NCBI GenBank assembly: GCA_020027805.1
Contig: JAHKKQ010000062.1
Span: 1-10,358, forward strand
Source of the DNA: Candidatus Dadabacteria bacterium
Lineage (GTDB): Bacteria > Desulfobacterota_D > UBA1144 > Nemesobacterales > UBA2774
Length of the DNA: 10,358 bases
Direction: 5' to 3'
The position numbers were made by a program, and so were the translations under genes. Positions 7,331-10,358 of the stretch are shown here, one piece after another. Numbering within the stretch: the stretch's first letter is position 1; each line of letters opens with the position of its first letter. The notes below the pieces were generated by a model that had not been told where the DNA came from, did no database searches, and saw nothing but the letters and a program-made list of their open reading frames with translations.

Positions 7331-7342
7331 CGATTAGTATAA
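7331..7342 (-). promoter_or_regulatory. TATACT -10-like box in the 12-bp shared element, upstream of the aldehyde dehydrogenase
   Basis: The minus strand reads TTATACTAATCG, identical to 5009-5020. With TATACT as the -10, transcription would start about 25 bases before ATG 7299, leaving room for the AGAGGAG ribosome site, so a promoter fits well here. No good -35 is visible. It lies in the 122-bp gap between mqnD and this gene, which suggests that the aldehyde dehydrogenase is expressed separately from mqnAD. Confidence 0.45.
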
Positions 7343-7422
7343 GGCTTAATGAATCCTTACTCTATCTCGGCTGAGAATATTTGACTGTGGTTGGTATGAG
7401 GAGGGGATTCCGTATCTGAAAT

Positions 7423-8256
7423 CTATATCTCGAGTATGTCCAGCTTGGGCTTTTCTTTTATAATCCCTTTATCGTAGGCCCTGTCGAAGAGATATTCGAG
7501 CGCGGCCTTTCCTGTTCCCCCGAGGTCCTGGGTGTATTTATTGACGTACATGAGGACGAATTTCTCCCCCACGTCCTCGCCGATGCCCCTGCCGTACTTC
7601 ATCGCATATTCGAGAGCTTCTTTTTTGTGGGCGAGTCCGTACTCGATGCTCTCCTTATGTGCCCTGAGAACCTCTTTCTGAAGCTCCTCACCTATGTCCC
7701 TCTTTACGACGTTAAGCCCGAGCGGCAGCGGCAGCGGGGTTTCTTTCGCCCAGAGCTCGCCGATGTCGAAGAGCATACGGAGCCCGGCGTCCTTATACGT
7801 GAGCTGCCCCTCGTGTATGAGGAGTCCCGTCTCTATATCACCCCTCGCGACTGAGGGCATGATCTCGTCGAAAGGCATCTCGACCGGGATAAAGCCGTCC
7901 GCATAAATGCAGAGGAGCAGGAACGCGGTCGTGAGCTTCCCGGGGACCCCTATCTCCTTTCCTTCGAGGCTCGCCACGGGCTCTTTCGAAACGACGATCG
8001 GGCCGTATCCTTCTCCCATGCTCGCGCCGCAGGACATGATTCTGTAATCGTCCTGTACTTTCAGATATCCGTGCGCGGAAATTGCGGTAGTTTCGAGTTC
8101 TTTATTGATCGCGCGCTTGTTCAGGGATTGAATGTCCTCTATGACGTGCTCGAAATCGATTTTGTCCGAAGTCACTTTCCCGGCGGCTATGCCGTAAAAC
8201 ATGAAAGCGTCGTCGGGGTCGGGGCTGTGTCCGAGTCTCATCTTTATCTTCGTCAA
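7423..8256 (-). CDS. mqnD: 1,4-dihydroxy-6-naphthoate synthase (menaquinone, futalosine pathway)
   Basis: MqnD converts cyclic dehypoxanthinyl futalosine to 1,4-dihydroxy-6-naphthoate, the naphthoquinone precursor of menaquinone. The 277 residues have the periplasmic-binding-protein-like fold of the VitK2_biosynth family. Recognisable motifs are LGHSPDPDDAFMFYG (8-22), YGPIVVS (84-90), GVPGKLTTAFLLL (103-115), LLIHEGQLTY (145-154) with the likely catalytic His at 148, and ELWAKETPLPLPLGLNVV (167-184), a strong MqnD hallmark. It starts 24 bp after mqnA and is almost certainly co-transcribed with it. The chosen start is TTG 8256, because a GGGAGG site lies 7 bases upstream; the ATG five codons in would be too far from it. 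No convincing terminator follows in the short gap downstream. Confidence 0.95.
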   Translation of the reverse strand: MTKIKMRLGHSPDPDDAFMFYGIAAGKVTSDKIDFEHVIEDIQSLNKRAINKELETTAISAHGYLKVQDDYRIMSCGASMGEGYGPIVVSKEPVASLEGKEIGVPGKLTTAFLLLCIYADGFIPVEMPFDEIMPSVARGDIETGLLIHEGQLTYKDAGLRMLFDIGELWAKETPLPLPLGLNVVKRDIGEELQKEVLRAHKESIEYGLAHKKEALEYAMKYGRGIGEDVGEKFVLMYVNKYTQDLGGTGKAALEYLFDRAYDKGIIKEKPKLDILEI

Positions 8257-8263
8257 TCTTCGT

Positions 8264-8269
8264 CCTCCC
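8264..8269 (-). promoter_or_regulatory. Shine-Dalgarno supporting the TTG start of mqnD
   Basis: GGGAGG on the minus strand is 7 bases before TTG 8256, the ideal spacing. It would be 22 bases before the first ATG in frame. This decides for the rarer TTG start. Confidence 0.7.
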
Positions 8270-8280
8270 GTTTCTTCAAG

Positions 8281-9078
8281 CTATTGTGAATATAATTTTA
8301 TACGGGAAATTTTTTCGGCCTCGCCCAGACGGGAGAGATGTTCGCTGTATCTGCCTATCGCTTCGATCTCTTTTTCACCGAGTCCGTACTTTATCCTTTC
8401 TGTTAAATATTTATAGCATATGCCCTCATCGATTCCCGTCCTCGCCGATTCAGTCCTCGCTATTTTGTCTCTGATGCCGAGTCCGTAGTCCCTGGATTTA
8501 TAGAGTGCGTCGAGGTTCCGTCCAAGCTCCACGCCCTCGTTTACAGCGAAGACGGCGTATACGAAAGGCAGCCCCGTTTCCCCGGTCCAGATCTCCCCGA
8601 GGTCATGAACATCATAACCCGCGGGAGGGGAATAGGTTATCTCGAGACCGGTGTCGCCGATTATCATCCCCGCATCGACATCTTCCAGGAAACCGCCGTC
8701 CGCGGCCCTCGGCAGATAGACAGGCGAAAGGTTATGGAATGTTTCGAGTATTATCCTTAAGAGGGCAGTCGAGCTCTGGGACCTCCGGTCGACCGCGACC
8801 CTCTTAATACCCGGGAGAGCGCCCTTCGACAGGAGCACGACGCTGTCCACCTTCCCGTAAGAAGAGATAGAGATGCCGGGCACTGCGGAGTACGACTTTC
8901 TCCTGAGGAATTCCGCGACGGGAATGAGTCCCAAGTCTATCTCTTTTCCGGATAGCAGCAGCGATAGCTCGGAAGGGGGCGTGAGCTTGATATCGAAGCC
9001 GTGCTCTACGAGACCGTTCTCGAGCGCGAACGTCAGCGGTTTTGCATTCATAAACGATACCGAACCCAGCTTTATCAC
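8281..9078 (-). CDS. mqnA: Chorismate dehydratase (menaquinone, futalosine pathway)
   Basis: MqnA dehydrates chorismate to 3-[(1-carboxyvinyl)oxy]benzoate, the committed step of futalosine-route menaquinone synthesis. The 265-residue protein is of normal length. It shows GSVSFMNAKPL at the N-terminus (5-15), DLGLIPVAE (48-56), SSYGKVDSVVLLS (72-84), DRRSQSSTAL (97-106), IIGDTGLE (139-146) and DLGEIWTGETGLPFVYAVF (159-177); the IGD and W-x-GLPF-x-A motifs separate MqnA from its paralogue MqnD. The start is GTG 9078, with AAAGGTG just upstream; it gives the canonical N-terminus. It is the first gene of the mqnA-mqnD pair. The 100 bp upstream, back to the dGTPase stop, are AT-rich and probably hold the promoter. 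The genes for the middle steps (mqnE, mqnB/MTAN, mqnC) are not in the window. Confidence 0.95.
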   Translation of the reverse strand: MIKLGSVSFMNAKPLTFALENGLVEHGFDIKLTPPSELSLLLSGKEIDLGLIPVAEFLRRKSYSAVPGISISSYGKVDSVVLLSKGALPGIKRVAVDRRSQSSTALLRIILETFHNLSPVYLPRAADGGFLEDVDAGMIIGDTGLEITYSPPAGYDVHDLGEIWTGETGLPFVYAVFAVNEGVELGRNLDALYKSRDYGLGIRDKIARTESARTGIDEGICYKYLTERIKYGLGEKEIEAIGRYSEHLSRLGEAEKISRIKLYSQ

Positions 9079-9082
9079 TTTG

Positions 9083-9089
9083 CACCTTT
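9083..9089 (-). promoter_or_regulatory. Shine-Dalgarno supporting the GTG start of mqnA
   Basis: AAAGGTG on the minus strand lies 4 bases before GTG 9078 (6 from the AGG core). It supports the GTG that gives the conserved MqnA N-terminus. Confidence 0.6.
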
Positions 9090-9092
9090 ACA

Positions 9093-9111
9093 ATATCATG
9101 TTTATATCATG
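9093..9111. repeat. Short direct repeat ATATCATG x2 with 11-bp period upstream of mqnA
   Basis: The + strand has ATATCATG at 9093-9100 and again at 9104-9111, about one helical turn apart, in the AT-rich gap before mqnA. It may be a regulator site overlapping the mqnA promoter, or chance in AT-rich DNA. The rest of the gap (9112-9178) shows no clear terminator for the dGTPase gene and no consensus promoter. Confidence 0.35.
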
Positions 9112-9178
9112 CAAGGGGTTGATTTCGAGGATTAATGCTCTATAACAAAGCCTATAAACTTACCTGAACCGGATAATA

Positions 9179-10228
9179 TTAAAATGTGCTCAAATCCCCC
9201 TGCCATCTCCGGGGGAGGAATATGCTTTCATACATGCTGATTGCGTAGGAGTCAGTCATACCGGCGATGAAGTCGCAGACAGTGCGCTCAATGGTTTCCC
9301 CTTCCCTGACGCCCTTATTATAGTGCTTCCGCAGCTCGGTCTCGTTTTCGCAGAAATACTCGTACAGCTCTCTGATTACCTTATTGGCCTTAAGAAAGTT
9401 GTTCTTTATCTTTTCGTTCATATAGACGGTATTGAAGAGATAGCCCCTCAGCTCCACCATCGCCTGCTCGACCTCCGCGCTCGCCGCCACCTTCTCGCCT
9501 TCGAACTTGAGTGTTTCCGTGATTATATCGGTCACCATTCTGTTGATCCTCTCGGAATTCGTCCTGCCGAGGGCGCCAACGCATTCTTTCGGTACGTCTT
9601 CTATCGTTATGATCCCCGCCCTTATCGCATCGTCGAGGTCGTGGTTCGCGTAGGCGACGAGGTCCGATATCCTTACGACCTGGCCTTCGAGTGTCTCCGG
9701 GCGGTATTTCGGGTTATCGACCGCTCCCATTCCCTTCGAATGCTTGGCTATGCCGTCCCTCACCTCGTACGTGAGGTTCAAGCCCTTTCCGCCCTTCTCG
9801 AGCACGTCCACGACCCTCAGGCTGTGTATCACGTGCTTGAACCCTCCGGGGTATATCTCGTTCAGCGCCGCCTCCCCCGCGTGTCCGAACGGGGTGTGTC
9901 CGAGGTCGTGCCCGAGCGCGATTGCCTCCGTCAAGTCTTCGTTAAGTCTGAGCGCCTTCGATATCGTCCTCGCGATCTGGGAGACCTCTATCACATGAGT
10001 GAGCCTCGTCCTGTAATGGTCGTCCGTCGGGGATAAAAAGACCTGCGTCTTGTGCTTCATCCTTCTGAACGATTTCGAATGTATTATCCTGTCCCTGTCC
10101 CTCTGGTAATCCGTCCTTATGGAGCAGGGCTCCTCCGGGACCATCCTGCCCTTCGTCTCCGCGCTCAAAGCCGCGTAAGGGGAAAGGATTTGCCTCTCGA
10201 TCTCTTCCGACTGTTCTCTAATGTTCAT
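9179..10228 (-). CDS. dgt: Deoxyguanosinetriphosphate triphosphohydrolase-like HD protein
   Basis: This HD-superfamily dNTP triphosphohydrolase cleaves deoxynucleoside triphosphates to the nucleoside and triphosphate, which controls the dNTP pool. The 349 residues match the shorter dGTPase-like family (not the roughly 500-residue E. coli Dgt). Visible features are YQRDRDRIIHSKSFRRMKHK (41-60), HYRTRLTH (71-78) with metal His 78, ALGHDLGHTPFGHAGE (104-119) with the HD dyad at 107-108, and RISDLVAYANHDLDDA (186-201) with the fourth ligand probably Asp 189. I chose ATG 10228, preceded by a purine-rich GCGGGGAAA; the frame extends to GTG 10246, but that has no ribosome site and would add only six residues. 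It begins 37 bp after hisF on the same strand, so read-through from the his genes is likely. The true substrate range (dGTP or several dNTPs) cannot be told from sequence. Confidence 0.94.
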   Translation of the reverse strand: MNIREQSEEIERQILSPYAALSAETKGRMVPEEPCSIRTDYQRDRDRIIHSKSFRRMKHKTQVFLSPTDDHYRTRLTHVIEVSQIARTISKALRLNEDLTEAIALGHDLGHTPFGHAGEAALNEIYPGGFKHVIHSLRVVDVLEKGGKGLNLTYEVRDGIAKHSKGMGAVDNPKYRPETLEGQVVRISDLVAYANHDLDDAIRAGIITIEDVPKECVGALGRTNSERINRMVTDIITETLKFEGEKVAASAEVEQAMVELRGYLFNTVYMNEKIKNNFLKANKVIRELYEYFCENETELRKHYNKGVREGETIERTVCDFIAGMTDSYAISMYESIFLPRRWQGDLSTF

Positions 10229-10234
10229 TGAGTT

Positions 10235-10239
10235 TCCCC
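10235..10239 (-). promoter_or_regulatory. Weak Shine-Dalgarno favouring ATG 10228 for the dGTPase gene
   Basis: GGGGA within a purine-rich run on the minus strand is 6 bases before ATG 10228. The upstream GTG 10246 has nothing comparable. Confidence 0.4.
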
Positions 10240-10265
10240 GCCTCACATGCCCGCGGCATCGTCCC

Positions 10266-10358
10266 TCAGAGCCTCACGGATATTCCCTTCGAGCTCATGA
10301 ACTCCTTCGCGTCCCTTATTGTATGCTCCCCGTAGTGGAATATCGATGCGACAAGCAC
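10266..10358 (-). CDS. hisF: Imidazole glycerol phosphate synthase cyclase subunit HisF, C-terminal fragment
   Basis: Only the last 30 codons and the TGA are inside the window. They read VLVASIFHYGEHTI, then a helix, then GISVRL at the end. The ASIFHxGExTI block and the G-I-x-V-R ending are the standard C-terminus of HisF. HisF is the cyclase half of the HisF-HisH enzyme, which closes the imidazole ring in histidine synthesis and releases AICAR. The gene is cut by the window edge, not broken. It is too short for a long-ORF search but the match is distinctive. No terminator is visible between it and the dGTPase gene. Confidence 0.88.
   Translation of the reverse strand: MLVASIFHYGEHTIRDAKEFMSSKGISVRL

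Noticed and set aside
9323..10036. 237-codon open frame on the + strand opposite the dGTPase gene
   Set aside because: It is an antisense shadow of a well-supported HD protein, with no motif and no ribosome site that I can see.
1..10358. Mobile element, defence system, CRISPR array, toxin-antitoxin pair, tRNA or rRNA
   Set aside because: No transposase, integrase, nuclease, repeat-spacer array or RNA gene signature was found; all long coding regions are metabolic and share similar base and codon style.

Overview
The window is about 10.4 kb of moderately GC-rich, densely coding bacterial DNA carrying housekeeping and redox metabolism. Eight genes are supported, two of them cut by the window edges. 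I see no RNA genes, mobile elements, CRISPR arrays or phage genes. The host makes menaquinone by the futalosine route (mqnA and mqnD) and probably a deazaflavin cofactor of the F420 type (a CofC/FbiD-like guanylyltransferase). AGG (Arg), ATA (Ile) and CTC (Leu) codons are common, and GTG and TTG starts are used. This would suit an uncultured deltaproteobacterial lineage in the broad sense (Desulfobacterota or Dadabacteria-like), but the placement is a guess from style, not from a marker gene.

Layout, left to right. On the + strand, a 5'-truncated COG0402-type amidohydrolase is followed after two bases by an unusual two-domain protein: a gamma-glutamylcyclotransferase-like domain fused to an N-formylglutamate-amidohydrolase-like domain. 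Its end overlaps by 20 bp, tail to tail, a 965-residue minus-strand FAD/Fe-S 2-hydroxyacid dehydrogenase of the YdiJ/D-lactate dehydrogenase class. A 183-bp divergent promoter region separates that gene from the cofC-like gene on the + strand. cofC converges on a minus-strand NAD(P)-dependent aldehyde dehydrogenase. To its right, all on the minus strand, lie the mqnA-mqnD pair (transcribed mqnA first, 24 bp apart), a dGTPase-like HD phosphohydrolase, and the last 30 codons of hisF at the right edge.

How the genes may work together. MqnA and MqnD catalyse the first and a late step of the futalosine pathway. The left-edge amidohydrolase could be the 6-amino-6-deoxyfutalosine deaminase (MqnX) of the same pathway. 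Its tight coupling to an N-formylglutamate-hydrolase-like domain offers a competing reading as a HutF/HutG-like pair acting on N-substituted glutamates. The FAD/Fe-S dehydrogenase probably feeds electrons from a D-2-hydroxyacid into the respiratory chain that menaquinone serves. Its start codon lacks a Shine-Dalgarno sequence and a TATACT box lies just upstream, so its mRNA may be nearly leaderless. The same 12-bp sequence containing that box occurs upstream of the aldehyde dehydrogenase.

Nothing here amounts to a clearly new multi-gene system. The most unusual object is the cyclotransferase-formylglutamate-hydrolase fusion and its coupling to the amidohydrolase.
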